A stretch of DNA of 64,000 nt, taken from positions 1 to 64,000 of the forward strand of contig JAKSMR010000012.1 in the NCBI GenBank assembly GCA_024400495.1, given 5' to 3'. The first letter of the stretch is position 1. Each line of letters begins with the position of its first letter. Under the pieces are notes generated by a model. That model was given only the letters and a program-made list of their open reading frames with translations. It did not search any database and was not told the origin of the DNA. Both the position numbers and the translations under genes were made by a program. This stretch comes from Bacteroidales bacterium. GTDB taxonomy: Bacteria; Bacteroidota; Bacteroidia; Bacteroidales; P3. Below, piece by piece: positions 1 through 8,423 of this stretch.

Positions 1-51
1 CCATAGCACTATGCCATCTTTAGGTCAAAAAATGAATTTATAGAACCCGCC
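1..51 (+). repeat. Leader repeat B, copy 1
   Basis: A 51-base stretch repeated almost exactly at 580-630; each copy ends 22-26 bases before the start codon of a small gene. A diverged relative lies before the gene at 20443. The 3' part (GAATTTATAGAACCC) resembles the ends of the MITE-like element at 2150-2556, so the copy may be the remaining end of an old element that now serves as a 5' leader. The copy starts at the window edge and may extend beyond it. Confidence 0.7.
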
Positions 52-77
52 TTAAAGAAATCTCAAAAAAATAACAC

Positions 78-461
78 ATGAAAAACGTAAGAATAAAATC
101 GATTTTTATAATTATCGCCTTAATAGTGTTACCATCTATTTCCAGTTGTGAAAAGGATATTAGTGCCATTACTATTAATAGAGGTAAATACGTCGTTCTG
201 GAAAAGCCCTATACACATCCTGTTGACTCTACAATAACAGTTTCTGCTGTTATTATTGTCGAAGGTGAACCAATGGATAACTTTCCAGATGTGCCGCTAA
301 CTGCGTACTACCTGTCGGGAAATATTCCAACAGGTTTCTCTGTTGGAGATACCACAATAGTACGGGCTACAATAAAGGAAATATACCCATTAGGTGGCAC
401 AAATACAATGGCGGGCAATATAAATGTATATCAAACAATTAAAATAGAAAGGATATATTGA
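78..461 (+). CDS. Small putative lipoprotein, unrecognised
   Basis: 127 residues. The N-terminus has positive charge, a run of hydrophobic residues (IFIIIALIVL) and a lipobox ending at Cys24 (SISSC), so it is predicted to be exported and lipid-anchored. The mature part is rich in Thr, Ile and Val and looks beta-rich; I recognise no domain. It lies between leader repeat B (1-51) and leader repeat A (471-532), in an AT-rich accessory patch with an IS remnant. The start at 78 follows the repeat by 26 bases and is the only one that keeps the signal peptide. Function unknown. Confidence 0.7.
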   Translation: MKNVRIKSIFIIIALIVLPSISSCEKDISAITINRGKYVVLEKPYTHPVDSTITVSAVIIVEGEPMDNFPDVPLTAYYLSGNIPTGFSVGDTTIVRATIKEIYPLGGTNTMAGNINVYQTIKIERIY

Positions 462-470
462 TGAAAAAAA

Positions 471-532
471 ACTTTGCAACCGAAATCACTCCTCGAAACC
501 TATTCGATAAATGAGGCTGTAAAAGAAGTTAA
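471..532 (+). repeat. Leader repeat A, copy 1
   Basis: About 62 bases from ACTTTGCAACCG to AGAAGTTAA, nearly identical to 2090-2151 (two differences noticed). In copy 2 the first bases form a Bacteroidota -7 box (TAACTTTG), so the repeat looks like a duplicated transcription start plus 5' leader. Here the upstream bases differ (AAACTTTG) and promoter activity is less certain. Confidence 0.7.
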
Positions 533-579
533 ATCACCTAAAAGGTGGAACAAAGGGTTAGCTCCACTTCGGTCGCTGG

Positions 580-630
580 CCATAGCACTATACCATCTTT
601 AGGTCAAAAAATGAATTTATAGAACCCACC
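580..630 (+). repeat. Leader repeat B, copy 2
   Basis: Second copy of the 1-51 repeat, two base differences noticed. It begins 48 bases after leader repeat A and ends 22 bases before the start codon at 653. The stretch just upstream (561-579, GCTCCACTTCGGTCGCTGG) is also echoed near 20360, so the repeated unit may begin there. Confidence 0.7.
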
Positions 631-652
631 ATTATAGAATAAAATCTAACGA

Positions 653-982
653 ATGATGAGAGTATATTGGACAAATATTGAATATCAGCATGTGGATGTA
701 GATGAAAACAACAACCACAATAAAGGAATGGTATATGTTTTCGTACAATCCAGAGATGCCATATCCGCCTTAAACAAAATTATTAAGTCTAATCAATTCA
801 AAGACAAAAAAATCACGAAATGCGAGTTTATTTGCCCATATAACGTTGATATGGAGGAATGGGATGAGAGTGTTGAATTTGGATCTCCAGAAGAAACGAC
901 CAATCATTACAAAAAATTATATAAATTCGCAATGCAAAGTAGAAATCCAGTATTTGACTATTTTTGGGAATACAAGAAATAA
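653..982 (+). CDS. Hypothetical protein, 109 residues
   Basis: A short, probably cytosolic protein without signal peptide or membrane segment, rich in aromatic residues, Asn and Lys. I recognise no family. The AT-rich codon use differs from the genes after 3 kb, suggesting transfer. Met1 or Met2 (656) could be the start. It follows leader repeat B, as the gene at 78 does. Small proteins of this size and composition in accessory patches are often immunity or antitoxin-like, but nothing here proves that. Confidence 0.6.
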   Translation: MMRVYWTNIEYQHVDVDENNNHNKGMVYVFVQSRDAISALNKIIKSNQFKDKKITKCEFICPYNVDMEEWDESVEFGSPEETTNHYKKLYKFAMQSRNPVFDYFWEYKK

Positions 983-1107
983 TTGATAAAGAATTAATAA
1001 AAAACAATAAAAAATGGTACAGAACAAATCCGTAGGAGCCGGTATTTGCTCCTCAGGCAAGGTTGACCTCCAGGAATACGTCCACACCAAGTTATGCACT
1101 TATTTTT

Positions 1108-1137
1108 TTGCTGTTCGGTAAATAATGACTATCTTTG
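1108..1137 (+). promoter_or_regulatory. Bacteroidota-type promoter
   Basis: TTG at 1108-1110, a 19-base spacer, then TATCTTTG at 1130-1137, matching the primary sigma consensus of the phylum (TTG-N19-TAnnTTTG). It lies about 95 bases before the start codon at 1233. Confidence 0.75.
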
Positions 1138-1232
1138 CAATGTTGTCAGGAAGTAGAGAATATGCGGTATGTGGCTGATACATATTTGTCTGTATGTTCT
1201 TTCTCTTGAGGACGAAAAGAAAAAAAACGTAG

Positions 1233-1685
1233 ATGATGAAAATGAAAAAAATAGTTTTGCTTGTGCTGGGCCTGATTATGGCTACGGTAGCGTATGCCCA
1301 GAATGCTTTTTATGCCGTATCGCCCAGTGGTCATCAGCTGATGTATGAGAATTCGCTATTTGTAGATAGCAGTGAACGTAAATATTTGAAAAATCTCCCT
1401 GTCACTTATGAGGGATTTGGCAAAACTGTCTGCGATAGCATTTTCGATAATTCATTGAATATGTACGTAAAATTTTACACGGCCTTGGATTTTAGTTTTA
1501 ATAATCATCGATATTATCTTCCGATGGTAGATTCAATTAAATGTGTCAAGTTTCAGGATAAGCATTTCGGGGATACGTTGTTTGTCAATATGGTTCTTTT
1601 AGACGCAACTTCCTGTGATTCGAATTGCCTGTTCATAGATGGCAATTGTGCATATATCACCCAAATCTCTGATAAAAAAAAATAG
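1233..1685 (+). CDS. Secreted protein with AVSPSGH leader motif, possibly slippage-shortened
   Basis: 150 residues. A Sec signal peptide (MKKIVLLVLGLIMATVAYAQ) is followed directly by AFYAVSPSGHQLMYE. The same motif opens the BspA-like leucine-rich-repeat gene ending at 60771 (FSAVSPSGHTLYY), so this may be a reduced relative that kept the N-terminal region and lost the repeats. The reading frame ends right after nine adenines (1674-1682). With one adenine fewer it would continue 40 codons to a stop at 1801-1803 through a plausible sequence. The real product may therefore be about 190 residues, through slippage, a frameshift mutation or a sequencing error. Function unknown. Confidence 0.6.
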   Translation: MMKMKKIVLLVLGLIMATVAYAQNAFYAVSPSGHQLMYENSLFVDSSERKYLKNLPVTYEGFGKTVCDSIFDNSLNMYVKFYTALDFSFNNHRYYLPMVDSIKCVKFQDKHFGDTLFVNMVLLDATSCDSNCLFIDGNCAYITQISDKKK

Positions 1686-1836
1686 GATAATCTACAACAA
1701 CGTTTCTATTCGATCAAACTTACATTTGACCCTGCTGTTGGATGGTTCGCCGATTAGCGTATATACCATGTATGATTCGCACAGAATACCAATAAATGTA
1801 TAGGGGAGTTCTATAAATTAAAAAACTGTTAATCAT

Positions 1837-1866
1837 TTGTTTATGTTAATATTTTTCATATCTTTG
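1837..1866 (+). promoter_or_regulatory. Bacteroidota-type promoter of transposase remnant
   Basis: TTG at 1837-1839, a 19-base spacer and TATCTTTG at 1859-1866, ending 23 bases before the ATG of the transposase remnant at 1890. Confidence 0.7.
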
Positions 1867-1889
1867 CAAAATAATTGAAGAGTCTTGAT

Positions 1890-2056
1890 ATGGCATACAA
1901 AAACACATCTGAAACAGGCATGTTCGACCAAGAATTCACCCTTGAAGCACTTACTGGAATGGGAAACCCATTAAAGCTCTCAAGGAGGTGCTGGATTTTG
2001 AGCAGTTCCGACCAATACTTGAGCCTGTGTTCGCCAAGGAAATAGTTATTTTTTGA
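1890..2056 (+). pseudogene. IS5-type transposase remnant, frameshifted and truncated
   Basis: The ATG at 1890 opens a frame reading MAYKNTSETGMFDQEF, then ALTGMGNP. After a frameshift near 1969 it continues as IKALKEVLDFEQFRPILEP and runs into a stop at 2054-2056. This matches the general layout of IS5-family transposase N-termini (FD...LtklGdPL..l...iDFe.FRp.Le). The catalytic DDE core is entirely missing, so this is a dead remnant of roughly the first 55 residues. Leader repeat A and the MITE-like element follow, marking the site as an insertion hot spot. Confidence 0.7.
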
Positions 2057-2089
2057 TTAATTATTGTCGTAAATGAAGAAAAAAGTGTA

Positions 2090-2151
2090 ACTTTGCAACC
2101 GAAATCACTCCTCGAAACCTATTTGACAAATGAGGCTGTAAAAGAAGTTAA
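2090..2151 (+). repeat. Leader repeat A, copy 2 (contains a promoter-like start)
   Basis: Near-identical to 471-532. TAACTTTG at 2088-2095 is a good -7 box, with a TTG at 2064-2066 (21-base spacer). The repeat stops where the inverted end of the MITE-like element begins (2150). Copy 1 continues there with unrelated sequence, so the element appears to have inserted into or next to this leader. Confidence 0.7.
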
Positions 2152-2556
2152 GGTAACTTCTAAAAATTCGACGTATGAATGAGATATTGGATAACGTATA
2201 CTTTTTCACGCTTTTAGCTTCGCTGACATTGCCGCGTCTCAGCAATATTCAAGCAAGCTTGATATTGCCTTCGACTATTGCAATGTTCGATTCTGAACGG
2301 CATCTTTCTTCTTTTCACTCAGTTTTGAAGATACAAGACGTTGCTTGGGTTCGGAAAAGCCTGCAAGCAGTCTTTTCTCTCACTTTGCGCAACGTTACAA
2401 TGCACCGCATTAGCTGCTCTGATGTTGCCGAGCCTCGGCATAGCAAACGAGTTTGCTCTGCTCTCGACAATTGCAACATTGCGCCCTCACTCAAAGATGA
2501 AATCTGCTTGCCCATAATCAAAAATCGTTTGAAAACCAATTTTTAGAAGTTACCTT
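2150..2556. mobile_element. MITE-like element with perfect 19-bp terminal inverted repeats
   Basis: The first 19 bases (AAGGTAACTTCTAAAAATT, 2150-2168) and the last 19 (2538-2556) are exact reverse complements. The 407 bases between the outer ends hold open frames on both strands (such as 2175-2546) without recognisable protein features, so I read it as non-coding and non-autonomous. I saw no clear target duplication. The related ends at 1-51, 580-630, 20358-20436 and 60826-60870 suggest a family of such elements. Confidence 0.65.
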
Positions 2557-2980
2557 CAGAATGGCATCCCTTCCTGGGGGACAGATGTGTGGGCTATGAT
2601 CTGATGACAAGAAAACAGAAGAGGAGAAGGAACGAGGGAATGAAAATGAGAGAAAAGAAAGGGGAATAGGACGCGGGTGTTTTCCCATATTCTACCCATA
2701 TTCTACCCATATTCTACCCATATCCTACCCATGTCCTACCCGTTTCTCTACGGTTCGTCTTGTATTGCTCTCCCTAATGGCCTCAAGAGCTTCTGCCAAC
2801 GGTCCGGTTCTCGGCCTCCGGCTACCGGCAATTCAGCGAATTGACTCGGCCTGATTTATGGCAGCCTCTAGAAACAGTTTCGTTGAACCATTAGGGGGTT
2901 GCCTTATTAGAGGTTACCGCAAAAAAATGTGGATTAAGAAGGTTCAACCCGTTGTACAAATTGATTTATACCCGATGAGT
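2557..2980. other. Intergenic stretch without a supported gene
   Basis: 424 bases with no convincing coding frame. It holds the 11-base tandem repeat at 2684-2749 and low-complexity purine-rich sequence before it. Confidence 0.6.
2684..2749. repeat. 11-bp tandem repeat, about six units
   Basis: The unit CCCATATTCTA occurs three times exactly (2684-2716), then as CCCATATCCTA, CCCATGTCCTA and a degenerate sixth unit. It is non-coding and a likely variable-number locus. Confidence 0.85.
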
Positions 2981-3559
2981 CTAATCCAGATTCATCCTCT
3001 TTGAGGTTCGACGCATGTGCCATAGGGTTTTGTCGCCTGTCTTGGGATAGGTGTAGCTCCAGATGAACCATTTCTTGTCGAGGCGCTCGATATCGAAGGT
3101 GTACCAATAATCCTTAGGGGTGGCGTTTCTGACAATCTGCCGGTTCCAGTCCTGCAGCTGGTTTGCCGGAATGTCTCCAGGGGTCAGAATGCGCACTTCC
3201 TGCTCGTCGAGGACGAAGCCTTGAGAGTGCTCTGTGAAGAGGAACTTGCCGTCCTGCACCTTCCAGCGGCCATGACAGACATAGGTGTAAACGAAAAGGA
3301 TCTTGGAGGAGTCGGGCAAGGTGAGATAGTGGTTCTGGACCGCCAGATCGGCAAAGGTGCCGTTGGGGTTGAACATCAGCCATCCGGTCTCCTCACAACG
3401 GAGCTGCCCGAGAGGCTTGATGGCGTAGTCCCAAGCGTGGTCGTACTCGTAGTAGCCGGCGATATGCTTCTCGATAGGGGTCGGCACACGGCTGGCGCTG
3501 CAGCCGAAGAGAGCGAGCACCGCTCCCAGCAGGAAAAGAAATTCGAGTCTTCGTCTCAT
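2981..3559 (-). CDS. Putative lipoprotein, 192 residues
   Basis: Signal peptide with Arg-rich N-terminus and lipobox LFGC at Cys20, so predicted to be a lipid-anchored envelope protein. The mature part contains stretches such as DYAIKPLGQLRCEETGWLMF and VCHGRWKVQDGKFLFTE, giving the impression of a lipocalin-like or META-like small beta-barrel (a stress or plant-protein-like fold). I cannot name the family. It starts 44 bases downstream of the L-serine dehydratase gene on the same strand, so the two may be cotranscribed. Function unknown. Confidence 0.7.
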   Translation of the reverse strand: MRRRLEFLFLLGAVLALFGCSASRVPTPIEKHIAGYYEYDHAWDYAIKPLGQLRCEETGWLMFNPNGTFADLAVQNHYLTLPDSSKILFVYTYVCHGRWKVQDGKFLFTEHSQGFVLDEQEVRILTPGDIPANQLQDWNRQIVRNATPKDYWYTFDIERLDKKWFIWSYTYPKTGDKTLWHMRRTSKRMNLD

Positions 3560-3603
3560 TTTATCAGTTTTTTTTCGAATCCGGAAGAGGTTACCTTACT
3601 GTT

Positions 3604-4794
3604 CTAGTCGGGCAGGGCCAGACCGCCGAGGGAGGTCTCCTTGTAGAGGCTGGGGAGGTCTTTGCCGGTATCGTTCATGGCCCGAACCACCTTGTCGAAG
3701 GAGATGAGGTGTGAGCCGTCGCTCATCATGGCGTAGATGTTGATATCCAGCGCACGGAGTGCGGCGATGGCGTTGCGTTCGATGCAGGGGATCTGGACGA
3801 GACCGCAGAGGGGGTCGCAGGTGAGTCCGAGGTTGTGCTCCATAGCCATCTCGGCAGCATATTCGATCTGTTTGGGGCTTCCTCCGAAGAGCTGGTTGGC
3901 GGCGACGGCAGCCATCACGCAGGCGCTTCCTATCTCTCCCTGGCAGCCCACCTCGGCTCCGGAGATGGAGGCGTTGGTCTTGATGACGTTGGCGAAGAGG
4001 GCGGCGGTAGCCATTGCGCGGAGGATATTGGTGTCGGTGAAGTCGTGGTTCTGCTTGAGGTGATAGAGCACGGCGGGCAGCACACCACTTGAGCCGCAGG
4101 TGGGAGCGGTCACGATAGTGCCTCCCACGGCGTTGCGCTCGGAGGTGGCGAGGGCATAGGCCGTTACGAGGGCACGGGTCTGGAGCGAGGGTTTGTAGCT
4201 CGAGGCGCGGACGAAATACTGGCGGGCTTTGCGGCGCAGCTTGAGGCCGCCGGGGAGCACGCCTTCTTCGCGAACGCCCTCGAGGATGGTCTGCTGCATG
4301 GACTCCCACATCTCCTGCAGGTAGTCCCAGAGGCCTTCGCCCTCGCGGTCCTGCACATACTCCCAGAAGGTGAGTCCTTCGGATTTGATATACTCAAGGA
4401 TATCCCCGATGGTGTTGTGCTCGTAGACATGCACCTCGTCGGTATGTGTGGTCTCGTTGGCGAGCTCGCCGCCGCCCACGCTATAGATGGTCCAGCTGTC
4501 GGCAACTGTGCCGGAGCCGTCGAGGGCCTCAAAGAGCATCCCGTTGGTATGGAAGTCGAGCACCACCTCGGGCTTCCACACGATTTCCGCCTCGGAGGGA
4601 GCGAGCCCCTGGATGATGGCCTTGTCTGTTCCATGCCCTTTGCCTGTGGCGGCGAGGCTGCCGTGGAGGGTCACTCGGAAGCGGGCGGCTTCGGGATTGC
4701 GTCTCCTGAACTCGATGGCGGCATAGTTGGGACCCATGGTATGGGAGGAGGAGGGGCCGTAGCCTTTCTTATATATCTTGCGGATGGTTTCCAT
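3604..4794 (-). CDS. sdaA: L-serine ammonia-lyase (iron-sulfur L-serine dehydratase), single chain
   Basis: 396 residues. It deaminates L-serine to pyruvate and ammonia in the cytosol with a [4Fe-4S] cluster instead of PLP. The signature GPSSSHTMGP (residues 13-22) opens the beta domain. The alpha domain has APTCGSSG (Cys233) and the cluster-binding region with Cys326, Cys330 and Cys337 (CDPLCGLVQIPC). The roughly 400-residue single-chain form is usual in Bacteroidales and shorter than the E. coli enzyme (about 455). The start at 4794 places MET directly before the conserved N-terminus. It is followed by the lipoprotein gene at 3559, perhaps as an operon. The encoding DNA is GC-rich, unlike the accessory patch next to it. 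Confidence 0.95.
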   Translation of the reverse strand: METIRKIYKKGYGPSSSHTMGPNYAAIEFRRRNPEAARFRVTLHGSLAATGKGHGTDKAIIQGLAPSEAEIVWKPEVVLDFHTNGMLFEALDGSGTVADSWTIYSVGGGELANETTHTDEVHVYEHNTIGDILEYIKSEGLTFWEYVQDREGEGLWDYLQEMWESMQQTILEGVREEGVLPGGLKLRRKARQYFVRASSYKPSLQTRALVTAYALATSERNAVGGTIVTAPTCGSSGVLPAVLYHLKQNHDFTDTNILRAMATAALFANVIKTNASISGAEVGCQGEIGSACVMAAVAANQLFGGSPKQIEYAAEMAMEHNLGLTCDPLCGLVQIPCIERNAIAALRALDINIYAMMSDGSHLISFDKVVRAMNDTGKDLPSLYKETSLGGLALPD

Positions 4795-5002
4795 TTCTTG
4801 TCTTTTATATAGTGTGGTACAGTTTGTTATTTATCGGTTTCGGGCCGGAGGCTCCGACCCAAACATTTTGTAAAGATACGTTTTTTTGAGAAATAACGGC
4901 TCTTCTTTTCTCAAACGGCTGCAAGACAGCGCTGTCTGATGCTTCGGGAACGGGCCGGGATAGAGGCAAGGGGGAGACGTTCTTCGGTTTCCCGAGAGAG
5001 AG

Positions 5003-5037
5003 AAAAAACAGAGAAGGCTCCGGAATGCGGAGCCTTC
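5003..5037 (-). terminator. Rho-independent terminator of the coiled-coil lipoprotein gene
   Basis: A perfect 10-bp stem (GAAGGCTCCG / CGGAGCCTTC, 5013-5022 and 5028-5037) with a 5-base loop. On the minus strand it is followed by a run of T (5008-5003). It lies just after the stop codon at 5063. Confidence 0.85.
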
Positions 5038-5062
5038 TTCTATCGTGTTTTTGTCCCGAGGG

Positions 5063-5935
5063 TTATTTCTTGGTGGAGATTACGAGATATTTGGAGAGGC
5101 TCCAGAACTTGGCGGTGTTGAGGATCTTGAGGTAAGCGACCTCTTTCTCGTCGTTTTCGTTCATCACGAGCTCGTAGCTGCCTTCGGGATGCTGGGTGAG
5201 GATGCGTACGTTCTTCATATTCACGTTGATGACGGAGACGCGGGTGCGGTCGATCTCGGTGAAGAGGTTGATGTCCATATCGGACTGCACGCCCTGGGAT
5301 TTGCCGATGCCGATGAAGCCGCCATCTTTCTTGGCGATACCTTTGGCGAGGAGCTCCTTGTAGGTGCCGACAACGAAGTAGGCTTTGTTAGCCTCGTTGA
5401 TCTGGTGGGCGATGGTAGCGTCCTTCTCCTGGTTGGAACGGGTGAGGTTGCTCACGTTCTCGTTGAGGTTGCGGATGGTGATCTTGTTGTTTTCCAGCTC
5501 GGTGAGGAGCTCAGCAATCTGGTTCTCCTGCTCGGCCATACGGCTTTCGAGGTTGGCGATGAACTCCTGCATCTTGGAGTTTTCCTTGCTGAGGTTTGCG
5601 ATCTTGGCATTGAGCGAAGCCATCTTGGCCTTGTTGTCGGCAAGGATATTCTCGATGGTCTTCATCTGCTCGTTGATTTCACCTTTGACATTGCCGCTTT
5701 CGATGCCGGTGCTGCGGAGGGTCTGAACCTTGCCATACTTGTCGGTAATGGTGTTGAGGTTGGCCTCAATCTGATTGAGCATGTCGAAAAGAGCGTCAAT
5801 TTCGCCATCTTTGGAATCGATAATAGACTGAAGAGAATCAGCACGTTTCTGTGCCTGTTCCTCAATCTTTTTGCCACATGCGGAGAAGAGCATGGGGAGT
5901 ACGGCTAATGCGAGAATAAAAGAAATTTTCTTCAT
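5063..5935 (-). CDS. Coiled-coil lipoprotein, 290 residues
   Basis: Signal peptide with lipobox LFSAC (Cys20). Residues about 25-185 are a long heptad-rich coiled coil (repeated blocks of Glu, Asn, Lys, Leu and Ile such as NAKIANLSKENSKMQEF), followed by a compact C-terminal domain of about 100 residues. The layout fits a family of Bacteroidales envelope lipoproteins of unknown role, probably a periplasmic rod carrying a small globular head. It is divergent from the M3 peptidase gene (140 bases apart) and ends in its own terminator. Confidence 0.8.
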   Translation of the reverse strand: MKKISFILALAVLPMLFSACGKKIEEQAQKRADSLQSIIDSKDGEIDALFDMLNQIEANLNTITDKYGKVQTLRSTGIESGNVKGEINEQMKTIENILADNKAKMASLNAKIANLSKENSKMQEFIANLESRMAEQENQIAELLTELENNKITIRNLNENVSNLTRSNQEKDATIAHQINEANKAYFVVGTYKELLAKGIAKKDGGFIGIGKSQGVQSDMDINLFTEIDRTRVSVINVNMKNVRILTQHPEGSYELVMNENDEKEVAYLKILNTAKFWSLSKYLVISTKK

Positions 5936-6075
5936 TTTTATGGAATATTTATTATTTAGCGCAATAAAAATTGTTTTCTGGCGTTAACTTTCATAGATAA
6001 AAACGCAAGTGCGCAATAAATATTGTTGCATAGGCGAGAAAAAAAGAAAAAAAAACAGAAAAAACATACTCACAA

Positions 6076-8187
6076 ATGAAGAAACTCCTAATCCCACTAT
6101 TGATTATGACCATTGCCGCCACCGCTCCCGCCATGGGACAGAAGAACGCCAATCCTCTGATGCAGGAATGGAACACACCTCACCAGACTCCTCCTTTCAA
6201 CCAGATCAAGAACGAGCATTACAAACCCGCCATGCGTGCCGCCATCAAGGAGGCCAAAGCCAACATAGATAAGATCACCAAGCAGAAGGCTGCCCCAACG
6301 TTCGAGAACACCATCCTCGCCATGGAGAACGCCTCCAAGAGCCTCGAACGCATCAGCGCCGTGATGTACAACATCAACGAATGCTGCACCGACCAGGAGC
6401 TGCAGAAGATCGTCATGGACCTCTCGCCCGAGATGACCCGTTTCTCCAATAGCGTGTCGATGAACGAGAAGCTCTTCGCCCGCGTGAAAGCAGTCTACGA
6501 CCAGCGCAACAGCCTCGGCCTGAGCAAGGAGGAGATGAAGGTGCTCGAAAACACCTACAAGAGCTTCATCCGCAGCGGCGCCCTGCTCGACGGCGACGCC
6601 AAGAAGGCCTATGCCAAGAACTCCGAGGAACTTTCGATGCTTTCCATCAAGTTCAACCAGAACGTGCTGGCCGACAACAACGACTTCACCCTCCAGATCA
6701 CCAAGGAGGAGGAGCTCTCGGGCCTTCCCGCCAATGTTGTCGCCGCAGCCCGCGAAGAGGCCCAGCGCCGCAACGTCGAAGGCTGGGTGTTCACCCTCGC
6801 CTACCCCTCCTACGGCCCTTTCATGACCTATGCCGACAAACGCGTCTATCGTGAGATGATGTGGCGCGCTTACAACAGCCGCGGCAACCGCGGCAACGCT
6901 ACCGACAACAACGAGATCGTGCGCCGCATCACCCAGCTGCGCTACGAGCAGGCCAAGCTCCTCGGCTACAAGGACTACGCCTCCTATGTGCTCGACGAGC
7001 GCATGGCCCAGAACACCAACGAGGTGAGCAAATTCATCGAGAAGCTGCTCAAAGCCTCCTTCCCCTTCGCCAAGAGCGACCTCCAGGAGGTGCAGAACTA
7101 CGCCGCCAGCAAAGGCTTCACCACTCAGCTCCAACGTTGGGATTTCTCCTACTGGAGCGAGAAGCTGAAGCAGGAGAAATACAACTTTGACGAGGAGCTC
7201 CTCCGTCCCTACTTCCAACTCGAGAAAGTGCGCCAAGGCATCTTCGACCTCTATGGCAAGCTCTACAACCTCACCTTTACCGAAAACAAAGAAATCCAGG
7301 TCTACCACCCCGACGTGAAAGCATTTGAGGTGAAGGACGGCGACCGTTTCATGGGCATCCTTTATCTCGACATGTTCCCCCGAGAGAGCAAACGTAGCGG
7401 TGCCTGGATGACCGAGTTCCGCGGCCAGCACAAGGAGAACGGCAAGGACACCCGTCCTCTCATCCAGGTAGTCTGCAACTTCTCCAAACCCGTAGGCGAC
7501 ACCCCCGCTCTGCTGAGCTTCGACGAGGTGGAGACCTTCATGCACGAGTTCGGCCACGCTATGCACGGCATGCTTAGCGACGTAGAGTTCGAGAGCCTCT
7601 CGGGCACCAACGTCTACCGCGACTTCGTCGAGCTTCCCTCCCAGGTGATGGAGAACTGGTGCCGCGAGCCTCAGTTCCTCAACACCTTCGCCAAGCATTA
7701 CATCACCGGCGACACCATCCCCGGCGACTATATCGAGAAGATCAAACGCAGCGAGAACTACCTCGCCGGCTACCTCTGCCTCCGCCAGCTCACGCTCGGC
7801 ATGGTCGACATGGCGTTCCACACCCTCACAGCTCCTTTCCAGGGAAGCGTAGAGCAGTTTGAACACGAGCACACAGTTGAGCTCCTCCCCATCGTCCCCG
7901 GCGGCAACACCAGCACAGCCTTCACCCACATCTTCTCCGGCGGATATGCTGCTGGCTACTACAGCTACAAATGGGCTGAGGTGCTCGACGCCGACGCCTT
8001 CTCGATGTTCAAGAAGAACGGCATCTTCGACAAAGCTACCGCCACCAAGTTCCGCAACGAGGTGCTCTCCCGCGGCGGCACCGAGCATCCCGCCGTGCTC
8101 TTCCGCAACTTCATGGGCCGCGAGCCCAACCCCAACGCCCTGCTCGAACGCAGCGGCTTCCTCCAGCAGGTCCAGCTCTCGAGATAA
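6076..8187 (+). CDS. dcp: M3-family zinc metallopeptidase (peptidyl-dipeptidase, Dcp-like)
   Basis: 703 residues, the usual size of Dcp/oligopeptidase A. A Sec-type N-terminus (MKKLLIPLLIMTIAATAPAMG) suggests periplasmic location, as for many Bacteroidales Dcp proteins. The zinc site HEFGH is at residues 490-494; the third ligand lies in the downstream ESLSGTN/DFVELPSQ region typical of M3. It is expected to release C-terminal dipeptides from peptides taken up during amino-acid feeding. The dense GC-rich codon use produces long false frames on the opposite strand. It is followed by rnr after a 236-base spacer. Confidence 0.93.
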   Translation: MKKLLIPLLIMTIAATAPAMGQKNANPLMQEWNTPHQTPPFNQIKNEHYKPAMRAAIKEAKANIDKITKQKAAPTFENTILAMENASKSLERISAVMYNINECCTDQELQKIVMDLSPEMTRFSNSVSMNEKLFARVKAVYDQRNSLGLSKEEMKVLENTYKSFIRSGALLDGDAKKAYAKNSEELSMLSIKFNQNVLADNNDFTLQITKEEELSGLPANVVAAAREEAQRRNVEGWVFTLAYPSYGPFMTYADKRVYREMMWRAYNSRGNRGNATDNNEIVRRITQLRYEQAKLLGYKDYASYVLDERMAQNTNEVSKFIEKLLKASFPFAKSDLQEVQNYAASKGFTTQLQRWDFSYWSEKLKQEKYNFDEELLRPYFQLEKVRQGIFDLYGKLYNLTFTENKEIQVYHPDVKAFEVKDGDRFMGILYLDMFPRESKRSGAWMTEFRGQHKENGKDTRPLIQVVCNFSKPVGDTPALLSFDEVETFMHEFGHAMHGMLSDVEFESLSGTNVYRDFVELPSQVMENWCREPQFLNTFAKHYITGDTIPGDYIEKIKRSENYLAGYLCLRQLTLGMVDMAFHTLTAPFQGSVEQFEHEHTVELLPIVPGGNTSTAFTHIFSGGYAAGYYSYKWAEVLDADAFSMFKKNGIFDKATATKFRNEVLSRGGTEHPAVLFRNFMGREPNPNALLERSGFLQQVQLSR

Positions 8188-8313
8188 CAAAGGGCAGACC
8201 CTCCATCAAGGTCGGGCGGCAGACATCCCCGATCGGCCACCTACCTTGTCGCTTGCCTCTCCCCTGGCATAGAGACAGAAGCCTCCTGACAGCCAGCAGG
8301 CTCGCACAATCGC

Positions 8314-8364
8314 GACGCTAGTGCGATGCTACTGAGACCCTAGTGCGACGCTAGTGCGATGCTA
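8314..8364. repeat. Short direct repeats (GACGCTAGTGCGATGCTA)
   Basis: An 18-base unit occurs exactly at 8314-8331 and 8347-8364, with a partial copy between. A similar GCTAG-rich cluster lies at 35464-35542. Non-coding spacer between the M3 peptidase gene and rnr. Confidence 0.75.
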
Positions 8365-8423
8365 GGCAGGCAGACAACATCAACAACAGAAAGAAAAACC
8401 ATAAACCATCAATACAGAAACTT

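Noticed and set aside
2175-2546. 123-codon frame inside the MITE-like element
   Set aside because: Lies completely within the inverted-repeat element, overlaps a frame on the other strand and has no recognisable features.
2684-2749. CRISPR array in the tandem repeats
   Set aside because: Units are 11 bases and contiguous, without spacers. No CRISPR-like repeat/spacer layout was seen anywhere, nor any cas gene.
6097-8190. 697-codon open frame on the minus strand opposite the M3 peptidase gene
   Set aside because: Mirror of a GC-rich real gene; composition is Val/Glu/Leu-biased without motifs. The same holds for the long opposite frames at 8442-9512, 9630-10889 and 38-45 kb.
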